Positions 53,403 to 62,871 of a DNA stretch of 64,000 nucleotides are shown one piece after another. Location of the stretch: positions 1-64,000 of the forward strand of contig JYOB01000020.1 in assembly GCA_000955795.1 (NCBI GenBank), given 5' to 3'. Below the pieces are notes generated by a model. The model saw nothing but the letters and a program-made list of their open reading frames with translations, was not told where the DNA came from and ran no database searches. The translations under genes and the position numbers were made by a program. The stretch comes from Burkholderiaceae bacterium 26. Lineage in GTDB: Bacteria; Pseudomonadota; Gammaproteobacteria; Burkholderiales; Burkholderiaceae. How positions within the stretch are numbered: position 1 is the stretch's first letter; the number at the start of each line of letters is the position of its first letter.

Positions 53403-54839
53403 TTGACGACCTCCCTGTACGTGCGCCTGCCGCACCGGCCCATTCAATCGCCCGAACGCTGGTCGGCGGGCGCGCTTGCCTCCGTACCCTTCGCGCTGGT
53501 GCGTGAAGAGGGCGCACAAGGGCCGCAACGTGTTCAGCGCGAAGGCACGTCGCGCACCGACGAACTGCCCGCGGCTGACCGCCTGATCCTTCTGCTGCCC
53601 GCCGCCGACGTGCTGCTGGTGCCGGCCAACGTGCCGCCGCTGGCGCTGCCCAAGCTGCGCCTGGCCTTGCCCAACCTGGTGGAAGAGCGCCTCGTGCAGG
53701 ACGCGCAGCAGTGCCATATCGCCCTCGGGCCCCGCCTGGGTGATGCCCCTACGCGTGGCTGGCGCGCGCCCCGCGAGCCGCAGTCGCGCGCGTTGATGAT
53801 TGCCGACCGCGCGTGGGTCCGCTTCATCCTCGATACCTTTGCCGGCCACAAGCATCGCACCTGCCATCTGCTGCCCGCGCAGCTTTGCGTGCCGTTTGAA
53901 ACGCCTGCCGCAGCCGCAGTGCCGATTGCAGGATCGGCAAATGCCGTCGAACGCTCGGAACCATCGCTCGACGCTTCCGCTGCCGCTGAACCCGCAGTCG
54001 ACGCGCCTGCTGCTGAAACCGTGGCCGCGGTCACCCCGGCAACCATCGCACTCGATGCGGCACCGCCGTCTGACCCAGACGCGCCCGTCGCCATCGACAT
54101 CACCGTACGCACCGGCCGCGCCGAGGGCTACGGCCTGCGCGTGCTGCCGGCCAACCTCGGCAACTGGCTGGGCATTGCTCCCACGCCGGCCACGCTGATG
54201 GTCTCGCCCGCGCTGCGAGAGTTGGCGCCCGCTCTGTCGGCCGACCCCGCCGCCGCCACGCTGGACTGGTCCACCTGGGCTGCCGGCGCACGCGACGCCC
54301 TCGCTTCGGGCGAAGCCGATCTCTGCCAGTTCGACTTTGCCCGCGGCGGCGTGGCCGGCATGGACTGGAGCCTCTGGCGCCTGCCGATCGCGCTGGCCGT
54401 GCTGCTGGTGGTCGTGCAGCTCATCGGCATGAACGCGCGCTGGCTCACGCTGCGTGCCGAACAGAAGCGGCTCGATACCGCCATGCGCGCGCAATTGCAG
54501 ACGGCATTCCCGAATACGCCGGTGATCCTTGACCCGCCCGCGCAGATGCGCCGCCAGGTCGAACAACTGCGCTTGGCCGCCGGCAAATCGGCGCCGGAAG
54601 ACTTCTTGCCGCTGGCCGATCGCTTTGCCCAGGCTGCCTCCGGGCTCGCGCCCGATGCGCTGCTCGCACTCGATTACCACGGCCGCGCGCTCACGGTCAC
54701 GCTCAAGGACGGCACCGACACTGCCAGCCTGCGCACCGCCGCCCGCAATGTCGGCCTGAACATGGACACCGCCGAGGCCCCGCGCGGCGCAGAAGCCACC
54801 GTACCCGGCTCGCGCTGGACGGTCTCCATCGCCCAATAA
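53403..54839 (+). CDS. gspL: Type II secretion inner-membrane protein GspL
   Basis: A 478-residue GspL-type protein joining the ATPase GspE to the membrane platform. The cytoplasmic actin-like domain (about 1-320) is interrupted by an Ala/Pro-rich stretch (about 165-230). The membrane helix (about 324-345) reads LPIALAVLLVVVQLIG, and a periplasmic ferredoxin-like domain follows. The start is TTG at 53403 with GAGGAG upstream, which decides it. It lies 161 bases after gspK. Confidence 0.87.
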   Translation: MTTSLYVRLPHRPIQSPERWSAGALASVPFALVREEGAQGPQRVQREGTSRTDELPAADRLILLLPAADVLLVPANVPPLALPKLRLALPNLVEERLVQDAQQCHIALGPRLGDAPTRGWRAPREPQSRALMIADRAWVRFILDTFAGHKHRTCHLLPAQLCVPFETPAAAAVPIAGSANAVERSEPSLDASAAAEPAVDAPAAETVAAVTPATIALDAAPPSDPDAPVAIDITVRTGRAEGYGLRVLPANLGNWLGIAPTPATLMVSPALRELAPALSADPAAATLDWSTWAAGARDALASGEADLCQFDFARGGVAGMDWSLWRLPIALAVLLVVVQLIGMNARWLTLRAEQKRLDTAMRAQLQTAFPNTPVILDPPAQMRRQVEQLRLAAGKSAPEDFLPLADRFAQAASGLAPDALLALDYHGRALTVTLKDGTDTASLRTAARNVGLNMDTAEAPRGAEATVPGSRWTVSIAQ

Positions 54840-54849
54840 CGATTCCTCC

Positions 54850-55416
54850 ATGGCGACTTCCTCCTCTTCTTCCCGATCGTCATCCCGCCGGCTGCCGCGC
54901 ATTGGCGTGCCGGACTCGGTGCGCGATGCGGCCACGACCTTCTGGATGCAGCGCGATCCGCGCGAACGCCGCATCCTGGCCGGCGGCGGCGTGGTGCTGT
55001 TGCTCGTGATCGTCTACCTGGTGTTGTGGGAGCCGGCCTTTGAAGGCCAGCGCCGCATCGAGAAAGCCCTGCCGCAGATGCGCACCCAACTCGCCGAGAT
55101 GGAAACGCTCGGCCAGGAAGCCCGCGGCCTGTCTGCCATTGCCGCTGCACCCGTGCCGCGGGGCGCGGAACTGCAGCAGGCGCTCAACACGAGCCTGACC
55201 AACCACGGCCTGAAGGCCACGCGGATGGCGATGTCGGGCGAGAGCGTGCAGGTGCAACTGGACAAGGTGCCCTTTGGCGCCGTCGCCGAATGGCTGCAGG
55301 AGGTGCGGCAGGCGCAGCGCATGAAGGTGATCGACACGAACATCAAATACGTGGGCGCAACGGCCCTGGTCAACGTGACGGCGACGCTGCAAGGCCCTGC
55401 CGCCGCGGGCCACTGA
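54850..55416 (+). CDS. gspM: Type II secretion inner-membrane protein GspM
   Basis: A 188-residue inner-membrane protein that partners GspL. After a Ser/Arg-rich cytoplasmic start, one membrane helix (about 45-60, GGVVLLLVIVYLVLW) leads into a periplasmic domain with LEDAL-type features such as QVQLDKVPFGAVAEWLQEV and NVTATLQG, the usual C-terminal beta-alpha fold. It starts 10 bases after gspL. Confidence 0.9.
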   Translation: MATSSSSSRSSSRRLPRIGVPDSVRDAATTFWMQRDPRERRILAGGGVVLLLVIVYLVLWEPAFEGQRRIEKALPQMRTQLAEMETLGQEARGLSAIAAAPVPRGAELQQALNTSLTNHGLKATRMAMSGESVQVQLDKVPFGAVAEWLQEVRQAQRMKVIDTNIKYVGATALVNVTATLQGPAAAGH

Positions 55417-55433
55417 CGGGTCCGATCGTGCCG

Positions 55434-56276
55434 ATGGGAATTGAATCACTGCCGCCACTGCGCCTGCGCCGCCGTGCCGAATCCGACGAGCGCACGAGCT
55501 TCGGCTGGCGCGTGCTGTGGTGTGGCGTGGCGCTGCTGGCCGTGGGCGTGACCGTGGTGGCGCAGTATCCAGCCGCGTGGGCGGCCGAACGCGTCGCCGC
55601 GGCCACGGGCCACCGTGTGTTGCTGGCCGACAGCCAAGGCAGTATCTGGCACGGCAGTGCAACGCTGGCGCTGACCGCCGGCAACGGGGGCGCTGATGCG
55701 ACCGTGCTGCCGGGCCGCCTGTCGTGGTCGATCGACATGCTGCCGCTGCTGACCGGCACGCTGCGCGCGCACCTGACGCACGATCGCGCGCTGGAGAAGC
55801 CGGTCACGCTGACGGTCACGCCGGGGCATTGGGACGCAGAGGCTGGCACGGTTGCATTGCCGGCATCGTTGCTGGAAGGCATTGGCGCGCCGTTCAACAC
55901 GCTCAAGCTGGATGGCCGGCTGCGGGCGCAGTGGACGCCGCTCTCGGGCCAATTCGGCAGTAGAAAGGGCCAGCCGAACACCGCTCAGGGCGCGCTGACT
56001 GTCACGCTTGAGCAGGTATCATCCAGCCTCAGCCGGGTGCGGCCGCTGGGCAGTTACCAGGCCGTGGTGTCGTTTGGCGGCGTGAGCGGTGCGCCGATGC
56101 AGTTGTCGCTGTCAACGCTGGCCGGGCCGCTCACCCTGCAGGGCCAGGGCACCCTTGGGTCCAACGCACATTTTGACGGGGTGGCCAGTGCCACGCCGGA
56201 GTCGGAACCGCAATTGATTGGCCTGTTGAGTCTGCTGGGCCCGCGTGACGGGTCACATCATCGACTCCGCTTTTGA
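55434..56276 (+). CDS. gspN: Type II secretion protein GspN
   Basis: A 280-residue GspN-type protein. A membrane helix (about 27-50, VLWCGVALLAVGVTVVAQYP) is followed by a periplasmic beta-rich domain with GHRVLLADSQGSIWHGSATL, the family's Trp-His-Gly motif. GspN is variable among systems and its exact role is unclear. The ATG at 55434 is used; a GTG two codons upstream is possible. It overlaps the upstream, non-initiating part of the gspD frame. Confidence 0.85.
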   Translation: MGIESLPPLRLRRRAESDERTSFGWRVLWCGVALLAVGVTVVAQYPAAWAAERVAAATGHRVLLADSQGSIWHGSATLALTAGNGGADATVLPGRLSWSIDMLPLLTGTLRAHLTHDRALEKPVTLTVTPGHWDAEAGTVALPASLLEGIGAPFNTLKLDGRLRAQWTPLSGQFGSRKGQPNTAQGALTVTLEQVSSSLSRVRPLGSYQAVVSFGGVSGAPMQLSLSTLAGPLTLQGQGTLGSNAHFDGVASATPESEPQLIGLLSLLGPRDGSHHRLRF

Positions 56277-56313
56277 TCCTCAAGCCGGCGCGCGAGCCAG
56301 CGTGCCGACAACC

Positions 56314-58734
56314 ATGAACGAGACCATGTACAACGCCTCTTCCCGACTCACCGTTCGCGCCATCGTCCTGGCATGCTGCGCAACAATGGTGGCCGGCTCG
56401 ATGCCAGTCTTTGCCGCCCCGCCGAGCGCGGCATCTGCCCAGAACGGCGCCGTCGGCAACCCCGGGGATGAGGTCTCGCTGAATTTCGTCAACGCGGATC
56501 TGGACTCGGTGGTCAAGGCCGTGGGCCAGGCCACGGGCAAGAACTTCATCGTCGACCCGCGCGTGAAGGGCACCGTCAACCTCGTCACCGAAAAGCCGGT
56601 GACGCGCGCGCAGGCGCTGGAATCGCTGGGCTCGATCCTGCGCATGCAGGGCTACGCGATAGTCGAGGGCAACGGCTTCACCAAGGTCGTGCCGGAAGCC
56701 GACGCCAAGCTGCAGGGCTCGCCCACGAGCGTGGGCGCGGCAGGCTCGCGCGGCGGCGAGCAGGTCGTCACGCAGGTCTTCCGCCTGCAGCATGAATCGG
56801 CCAACAACCTGGTGCCGGTGCTGCGCCCGATGATCGCGCCCAACAACACGATCACCGCATACCCGGCCAACAACACGCTGGTCATTACCGATTACGCCGA
56901 CAACCTGCGCCGCATCGGCCGCATCATCGCGTCGATCGACACGCCCGTGGCCGGCGAGACCGAACTGATTCCGCTGAAGAACGCCGTGGCCATCGACGTG
57001 GCGGCTACGCTGCAGAAGCTGCTCGACCCGTCGGCCGGTGGCGCAGGCGGTGCGGGCGCCGGCGCGGCATTGTCGGACCCGAGCCTGCGCACGTCAGTCG
57101 TGGCTGAGCCCCGTTCGAACAGCGTGATGGTGCGTGCGTCGAGTGCGGCACGCCTTGCGCAAGCCAAACAACTGATCGCCAAGCTGGACGTGCCGAATGC
57201 GCGCCCGGGCAACATCTGGGTGGTGCCGCTCAAGAACGCCAACGCGGTGCAGCTGGCCACCACGCTGCGCGCGATCGTGGCGGCCGACGCCACGCTGTCG
57301 GCCTCGGCATCGACCGGGCCGGGCGGCCAGAGCGCCGCCCAAGGCGCGACCTCGCAGCAGGCCGGCGGTGTGAACACCTCGCAGAACCAGAACACACAGA
57401 ACACCAATTACGGCAGCGGCTCGGGTTCGGGCAGTGGCTCGGGCAGCGGCAGCTCTTCGTTCCGCGCCTCGTTTGGGCAGAACAACACGCCGACCACCGG
57501 CGGCATCATCCAGGCCGATCCGGCCACCAACGCGCTCATCATCACCGCCAGCGAGCCGGTCTATCGCAACCTGCGCGCCGTGATCGACGACCTCGACGCG
57601 CGACGCGCGCAGGTCTACATCGAATCGATGATCGTGGAAGTGACGGCCACCAAGGCGTCGCAGTTGGGCATCCAATGGATGGCCGGCGCGGGCGGCCCGA
57701 CCACCTTTTTTGGCGGCGGCACCAACTTCGGCAGCGGCGCCAATAACCTGATCAACCTCGCGGGCACGATTGCCACCATCACCAGTGGCGGTATCGGCAG
57801 TACGGCCGCGCAGACTGCCGTCGGCACGCTCTCAAACAGCGTTGGCCAACTCAACGGCGGCAACTTCGGGGTGTTCAACAGGGGCAGCGGCTTGGGCGCC
57901 ATCCTCAGCGCGCTGGGCTCGGATGGTTCGGTCAACGTGCTGTCCACCCCGAACCTGATCACGCTCGACAACGAAGAGGCCAAGATCCTGATCGGCCAGA
58001 ACGTGCCGATCACGACCGGCTCATATGCGCAGACCGGCGGCGCGGCTTCGGTCACGCCGTTCCAGACGTTCGACCGCAAGGACGTCGGCATCACGCTGCG
58101 CGTCAAGCCGCAGATCACCGACGGCGGGCTGGTGAAGATGCAGATCTTCCAGGAGTCGTCTGCCGTGGTGCCGGGCACGCAGAATGCGGCGCAGGGCCCG
58201 ACCACCAACGTGCGCTCGATCGAAACCAATGTGCTCGCTAACGACGGCCAGGTGGTCGTGCTGGGCGGCCTGCTGGAAGACAACTACCAGGACGGCGAGC
58301 AGAAAGTGCCGGGCCTGGGCGACATCCCCATCCTGGGCGCGCTGTTCCGCTCGGAAAACAAGACGCGCGTGAAGACCAACCTGCTGGTGTTCCTGCGCCC
58401 GATCATTCTGCGCACGGCCGATGCCACGGGCGCGCTGTCGGACAACCGCTACAACTACATGCGCGACACGCAGCAGGGCTTTGTCTCGCCGAACATGCTG
58501 CCGACCACGTCGGACAAGGACACGCCGGTACTGCCCACGCCCAGCGCCATGCGCCCGGCTGACAATTACGGCGATGTGTCGATCGTGCCGAAGGGCCCGG
58601 CCGGCACGCAGGTGCCCCCGGGCGCCCCGATGCCGATGCCGCAAGGCACCACGCGCAGCCAGCCGCGCCTGCAGAACTTCGCGGCGCCCACTTCGGGCGG
58701 CTACGACGGCAACGCGCCGCGCAATGGTGGCTGA
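56314..58734 (+). CDS. gspD: Type II secretion secretin GspD
   Basis: An 806-residue outer-membrane secretin. A signal peptide (about 1-44, [20 protein letters not shown]) precedes N0 ([22 protein letters not shown]) and N1-N3 domains; the N3 contains a long Gly/Ser/Gln/Asn-rich insertion (about 350-395). The secretin core (about 440-700) has [28 protein letters not shown] and [22 protein letters not shown] Pro-rich C-terminal tail of about 75 residues follows, possibly the S-domain region. It starts at 56314; ATG 56326 is an alternative. It forms the exit pore for folded proteins. Confidence 0.93.
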   Translation: MNETMYNASSRLTVRAIVLACCATMVAGSMPVFAAPPSAASAQNGAVGNPGDEVSLNFVNADLDSVVKAVGQATGKNFIVDPRVKGTVNLVTEKPVTRAQALESLGSILRMQGYAIVEGNGFTKVVPEADAKLQGSPTSVGAAGSRGGEQVVTQVFRLQHESANNLVPVLRPMIAPNNTITAYPANNTLVITDYADNLRRIGRIIASIDTPVAGETELIPLKNAVAIDVAATLQKLLDPSAGGAGGAGAGAALSDPSLRTSVVAEPRSNSVMVRASSAARLAQAKQLIAKLDVPNARPGNIWVVPLKNANAVQLATTLRAIVAADATLSASASTGPGGQSAAQGATSQQAGGVNTSQNQNTQNTNYGSGSGSGSGSGSGSSSFRASFGQNNTPTTGGIIQADPATNALIITASEPVYRNLRAVIDDLDARRAQVYIESMIVEVTATKASQLGIQWMAGAGGPTTFFGGGTNFGSGANNLINLAGTIATITSGGIGSTAAQTAVGTLSNSVGQLNGGNFGVFNRGSGLGAILSALGSDGSVNVLSTPNLITLDNEEAKILIGQNVPITTGSYAQTGGAASVTPFQTFDRKDVGITLRVKPQITDGGLVKMQIFQESSAVVPGTQNAAQGPTTNVRSIETNVLANDGQVVVLGGLLEDNYQDGEQKVPGLGDIPILGALFRSENKTRVKTNLLVFLRPIILRTADATGALSDNRYNYMRDTQQGFVSPNMLPTTSDKDTPVLPTPSAMRPADNYGDVSIVPKGPAGTQVPPGAPMPMPQGTTRSQPRLQNFAAPTSGGYDGNAPRNGG

Positions 58735-58750
58735 CAACGGACAACGAACC

Positions 58751-60307
58751 ATGGCAACGCAAGCTTCCACCACCGACGTCAGCACGCTCGAGCCGCCCTC
58801 GCAGTCCGCCGTGCGGCTGGTGCCGTATGCGTTTGCGCGCGACGCCAAGCTGCTCGTCGCCCGCCAGGACGTCGACACGCTGGAGGTGTGGGTCTGCCCT
58901 GAAACCTCGCGTACGGCGCTGGCTGAACTCGGCCGCGTGTTCGGCGCGCTGCAGTTGGTGACGCTTAGCGCGGCGGCGCTGTCCACCGCCACACAAACGG
59001 CCTACAACGCCCAAGACGGCAGCGCAGCCCAGGTGGTGGGCGAAGTGGAAGGCGAAGTCGACCTCTCGCGCCTGATGCAGGACATCCCTGCCGTGGAAGA
59101 CCTGCTCGAATCCGAAGACGACGCGCCGATCATCCGCATGATCAACGCGCTGCTCACGCAGGCCGCGCGCGAAGGCGCCTCGGATATCCACATCGAGCCG
59201 TTCGAGAATGCATCCGTGGTGCGCTTTCGCGTCGATGGCACGCTGCGCGACGTGGTTCGTCCCAAGAAGGCGCTGCACGGCGCGCTCATCTCGCGCATCA
59301 AGATCATGGCGCAGCTCGACATTGCCGAGAAACGCCTGCCGCAGGACGGCCGCATCACGCTGCGCGTGGGCGGTCGCCCGGTGGACGTGCGTGTGAGCAC
59401 ACTGCCCACCGGCCACGGCGAGCGCGCGGTGCTGCGTCTGCTCGACAAGGAAGCCGGCCGCCTGGATCTGAGCAAGCTCGGCATGGGCGCCGGCACGCTG
59501 GCGCGCTTTGACCACCTGATCAACCAGCCGCACGGCATCGTGCTCGTCACCGGCCCGACGGGTTCAGGTAAGACGACCACGCTGTACGCGGCACTGTCGC
59601 GGCTCGATTCCGCTTCCACCAACATCATGACGGTGGAAGACCCGATCGAATACGACCTCGACGGCATTGGCCAGACACAGGTCAACCCGAAGATCGACAT
59701 GACGTTCGCCAAGGCCCTGCGCGCCATCCTGCGCCAGGACCCGGACGTGGTGATGATCGGCGAAATCCGCGATCTGGAAACCGCGCAGATTGCCGTGCAG
59801 GCCTCACTCACGGGCCACTTGGTGCTGGCGACGTTGCACACGAACGATTCGGCCTCAGCCGTAACGCGGCTGATCGACATGGGGATCGAGCCGTTCCTGC
59901 TGTCCTCATCGTTGCTGGGTGTGCTGGCGCAGCGGCTGGTCCGCCGCCTGTGCGTGCATTGCCGCCGCGAAGAAGTGCTCGAACTCACGCCTGCGGAAGT
60001 GGAAGCCGTGGCCGGCACGCCGGTTGCGGATGGCGTGGCACCCGCTGCACCGGCACGCAAATCGGTGTGGCATCACGTCGGCTGCGACCGTTGCAGCAAC
60101 TCCGGCTACCAGGGCCGGACCGGCGTCTATGAACTGCTGACCGTCACACCTGAAATTCAGACGATGATCCACCGCCAGGCCGCTGAATCCGAGATCAAGG
60201 CGTTCGCCATCGGCCAGGGCATGCAGACCATGCGCATGGATGCACAGCGCTGGATCGACACAGGCGCCACGTCGCTGGAAGAAGTGCTGCGGGTCACACG
60301 CGACTAA
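58751..60307 (+). CDS. gspE: Type II secretion ATPase GspE
   Basis: A 518-residue cytoplasmic ATPase driving pseudopilus assembly. The N2-type region (about 120-250) has [22 protein letters not shown]. Walker [11 protein letters not shown] is at about 266-275, the Asp box [14 protein letters not shown] follows, and Walker [11 protein letters not shown] and the His box LATLHTNDS come next. The zinc tetracysteine site is formed by two CxxC pairs (CVHC near 399, CDRC near 445). The ATG at 58751 is used; an ATG at 58724 overlaps gspD. Confidence 0.94.
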   Translation: MATQASTTDVSTLEPPSQSAVRLVPYAFARDAKLLVARQDVDTLEVWVCPETSRTALAELGRVFGALQLVTLSAAALSTATQTAYNAQDGSAAQVVGEVEGEVDLSRLMQDIPAVEDLLESEDDAPIIRMINALLTQAAREGASDIHIEPFENASVVRFRVDGTLRDVVRPKKALHGALISRIKIMAQLDIAEKRLPQDGRITLRVGGRPVDVRVSTLPTGHGERAVLRLLDKEAGRLDLSKLGMGAGTLARFDHLINQPHGIVLVTGPTGSGKTTTLYAALSRLDSASTNIMTVEDPIEYDLDGIGQTQVNPKIDMTFAKALRAILRQDPDVVMIGEIRDLETAQIAVQASLTGHLVLATLHTNDSASAVTRLIDMGIEPFLLSSSLLGVLAQRLVRRLCVHCRREEVLELTPAEVEAVAGTPVADGVAPAAPARKSVWHHVGCDRCSNSGYQGRTGVYELLTVTPEIQTMIHRQAAESEIKAFAIGQGMQTMRMDAQRWIDTGATSLEEVLRVTRD

Positions 60308-60329
60308 GGCGCGATCAAACGAATAGCGC

Positions 60330-61541
60330 ATGCCAGCCTTCCGCTACGAAGCCGCCGACGCCACCGGCAAGACCGACAAGGGTGTCATCGAAGCCGACAG
60401 TGCACGCCAGGCGCGCACGCTGCTGCGCGCACGCGGGCTGACGCCGCTGGTGGTCGACGCGCTGGGTGCGCAGGCCACAAAGCGCGGCGGGTCGAGCTTC
60501 GGCAAGCGGCTCTCGGCGCAGGAAAACGCGCTGGTCACGCGCCAGCTCGCGAGCCTGCTGGTGGCAGGTCTGCCGCTCGATGAGGCACTGGCTGCGCTGG
60601 CCGATCAGGCCGAACGTGCATACGTCGGCGAACTGCTCGCTGCCATCCGCGCGGAAGTGGTGGGCGGCAGCTCACTCTCGGTGGCGCTGGCGCAGCATCC
60701 GAAGGATTTTCCGGACATCTACCGCGCCCTCGTTTCAGCGGGCGAGCACTCGGGCAACCTGGGCCTTGTGCTCTCGCGCCTGGCCGACTACATCGAGAGC
60801 CGAAACGCGCTCACCTCCAAGATCAAGCTGGCATTCACGTATCCGGCGATCGTCACTGTGGTGGCGTTTGCCATCGTGATCTTCCTGCTGTCATACGTGG
60901 TACCGCAGGTGGTGAGCGTCTTTGCCAACACCAAGCAGAAGCTGCCAACGCTCACGATCATCATGCTGTGGCTGTCGGATTTTGTGCGGAATTGGGGATG
61001 GCTCGCAGCGATCGTTCTGGTGGCGATCGGCGCGCTGATCCGCAATCTGCTCAAGCAGCCGGCATTGCGGTTGTCGTGGCACAAGTGGCTGCTGACAGCG
61101 CCGCTGTTCGGCAAGCTCGTTCGCGGCTATAACACCGCGCGGTTTGCCAGCACGCTGGCCATTCTCACCAGTGCCGGTGTGCCGATTTTGCGGGGCTTGC
61201 AGGCAGCGGGGGAGACGCTGAACAACGTCGCGCTCAAGACCAATGTGGAGGATGCGTCCACGCGGGTGCGGGAAGGAACTTCGCTGGCGCGGGCCTTGGC
61301 GGCGCAGAATCAGTTTCCGCCAGTGCTGGTGCATTTGATTCGCTCGGGTGAGGCGACGGGCAATCTGCCGGCGATGCTTGAACGGGCTGCGCAGGGTGAG
61401 GCGCAGGAGTTGGAGCGTCGCACATTGTTTCTGACTGGCTTGCTGGAGCCGGCGTTGATTTTGACGATGGGTGTGGTGGTGTTGTTGATCGTGTTGGCGG
61501 TGTTGATGCCGATTATTGAGATTAACCAGTTGGTGCACTGA
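60330..61541 (+). CDS. gspF: Type II secretion inner-membrane protein GspF
   Basis: A 403-residue polytopic platform protein. Two GspF repeats are visible: TRQLASLLVAGLPLDEALAAL with FPDIYRALVSAGEHSGNLGL in the first, and FASTLAILTSAGVPILRGL with FPPVLVHLIRSGEATGNLPA in the second. Three membrane helices lie near 170-190, 215-240 and 375-395. The C terminus ends MPIIEINQLVH, typical for GspF. It is the last gsp gene; the end of the locus is followed by repeats. Confidence 0.94.
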   Translation: MPAFRYEAADATGKTDKGVIEADSARQARTLLRARGLTPLVVDALGAQATKRGGSSFGKRLSAQENALVTRQLASLLVAGLPLDEALAALADQAERAYVGELLAAIRAEVVGGSSLSVALAQHPKDFPDIYRALVSAGEHSGNLGLVLSRLADYIESRNALTSKIKLAFTYPAIVTVVAFAIVIFLLSYVVPQVVSVFANTKQKLPTLTIIMLWLSDFVRNWGWLAAIVLVAIGALIRNLLKQPALRLSWHKWLLTAPLFGKLVRGYNTARFASTLAILTSAGVPILRGLQAAGETLNNVALKTNVEDASTRVREGTSLARALAAQNQFPPVLVHLIRSGEATGNLPAMLERAAQGEAQELERRTLFLTGLLEPALILTMGVVVLLIVLAVLMPIIEINQLVH

Positions 61542-61552
61542 GTTTTTTTGTT

Positions 61553-62060
61553 GGTGGTCCACCCCCCTTTCGTTCCCTGCCGGGACCGACTCACTTTTCT
61601 TTGTCTTCCAAAGAAAAGTAAGCAAAAGAAAGGCGCGCCCGAGATGGCGACATCCCCTTGAATTTGTGTGACCGTGCGGGGAAGGAGGCAAACTCGCTGC
61701 GCTCAGACAAGCCTCCTTCCTTTTTCCGCCCGCTCACAAAAATTCAAGGCGCCATCAAGGGCTCAACGTCAAAAGAAAAAGGCCAACCCGTCGTGAGGTT
61801 GGCCTTGTCGCTTGGGCTGGCGCTGCGATGGTTTGGCCTTTGACTTTCCTGCCTTAGATGGCGCCTTGAGTTTCTGTTGCAGAGAGGAAAAAGGAAGGGA
61901 AACTGTCTGAGCGAAGCGAGTTTTTCCCTTCCACTCTCTGCGACATAAATTCAAGGAATCTTTCGCCATCTCAGGCGCGCCTTTCTTTGCTTACTTTCTT
62001 TGGCAAGACAAAGAAAGTGAGTCAGCCCCGGCAGGGGATGAAACAAGGGATGTACCACTA
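61553..62060. repeat. Long imperfect inverted-repeat element downstream of gsp
   Basis: Two arms of about 210 bases, 61553-61765 and 61850-62060, are imperfect inverted copies. Outer parts match (TTTCTTTG and CAAAGAAA hairpins with GTGAGTC and CCCCGGCAGGGGA). Inner parts share GGCGCGCC, GATGGCG, CTTGAATTT, AAACTCGCT, GCTCAGACA and CTTCCTTTTTCC. Each arm is itself palindromic (GATGGCG ... CTTGAA ... TTCAAGGCGCCATC). No coding region is present. The same outer part occurs at 1-62. Confidence 0.75.
61771..61806 (-). terminator. Hairpin at the centre of the inverted repeat
   Basis: Stem AAGGCCAACC (61779-61788), 8-base loop, stem GGTTGGCCTT (61797-61806). On the minus strand it is followed by TTTTTCTTTT, a good terminator tail for leftward transcription, for example from the 62096-62779 gene. 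Confidence 0.6.
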
Positions 62061-62095
62061 AGACCAAAACAAAACCAACTAGCACCCCGTAGCCC

Positions 62096-62779
62096 TCACG
62101 ACATCACCGCATCCCTCACCGGCGCACGCGCACTGTCCCTCCACTCCTGCACGTAGTCAGGCGTACCTGCAGGCGCGGCGTCCACCACAGGCGGCAGCGG
62201 CAACAGCGCCATCGGCAGCACGCCGGCCCACACCGGCAAGTCGAGGTCTTCAGCATCGTCCTTCGGACCACCCGTGCGCACTTTGCACGCGGCCTCATCC
62301 AGCGGAATGCGCAGCACCGTCGTGGCGGCGAGTTCCTTGGCATTGCCGGGCCGTACCTCTTGTGAACGGCCCGGCGCGAGGACTTCCATGAAGGTATCGA
62401 GCACCGCGGGCTTCTGCTCATCGGGCACGACTTCGAACGCGCCGTAGATGACTGCCGAGCGATAGTTCATCGAATGATTAAACGCCGAGCGTGCCAGCAC
62501 CAGCCCGTCGATGTGCGTGATGGTCACGCAGACCTGCGCCCCACTGCCCGCCAGCTTCAGCATGCGACTGCCGTTTGAGCCGTGAATGTAAAGGTGGTCG
62601 CCCTCGCGCCAGCACGCAGTCGGGATGCAATGCACACCATGCTCGTCGGCGAAGGCGATGTGGCAGACGTAAGCCTCGTCGAGGATGGCGTGCAGCGTGG
62701 TGCGGTCGTAGTGGCCGCGGTGCGCGACGCGGCGCACACGGGTGCGCGCGGTCGGCGATGTGGCTTCTGTGCTTGACAT
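62096..62779 (-). CDS. Pyridoxamine-5'-phosphate-oxidase-like flavin protein
   Basis: A 227-residue protein of the PNPOx-like split-barrel FMN family. Visible features: RVAHRGHYDRTTLHAILDEAYVCHIAF (start of the barrel), WREGDHLYIHGSNGSRMLKL, and MNYRSAVIYGAFEVV. It may oxidise or bind a small flavin-dependent substrate; B6 salvage is suggested by the divergent MocR-type gene. It is divergent from that gene across 92 bases. The ATG at 62779 has GGAGC six bases upstream. Confidence 0.82.
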   Translation of the reverse strand: MSSTEATSPTARTRVRRVAHRGHYDRTTLHAILDEAYVCHIAFADEHGVHCIPTACWREGDHLYIHGSNGSRMLKLAGSGAQVCVTITHIDGLVLARSAFNHSMNYRSAVIYGAFEVVPDEQKPAVLDTFMEVLAPGRSQEVRPGNAKELAATTVLRIPLDEAACKVRTGGPKDDAEDLDLPVWAGVLPMALLPLPPVVDAAPAGTPDYVQEWRDSARAPVRDAVMS

Positions 62780-62871
62780 GCAAAGCTCCGAAATCGTAAT
62801 CGATATGCCGACGATAAAAAAACCGTGGCACCATGCATAGACCCACCAAAATGCAAAATCTTGGAGCCACG
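62780..62871. promoter_or_regulatory. Divergent promoter with inverted repeat GTGGCACC ... GGAGCCAC
   Basis: Between the flavin protein and the MocR-type regulator. Near-perfect arms at 62825-62832 and 62863-62870 (7 of 8 pairs) with direct ATGCA repeats inside (62834 and 62851 area). MocR regulators usually bind such divergent regions; binding here is inference. Confidence 0.4.

Noticed and set aside
53373-54974. Long minus-strand frame across gspL
   Set aside because: It is antisense to gspL, which has a good ribosome site and fits the operon order.
57400-57470. Gly/Ser repeat tract in gspD as a possible separate repeat element
   Set aside because: It is an in-frame low-complexity insertion in the secretin, not a DNA repeat element.
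61658-61843. Short plus-strand frame in the inverted-repeat element
   Set aside because: It lies in palindromic noncoding DNA with no ribosome site and no family resemblance.
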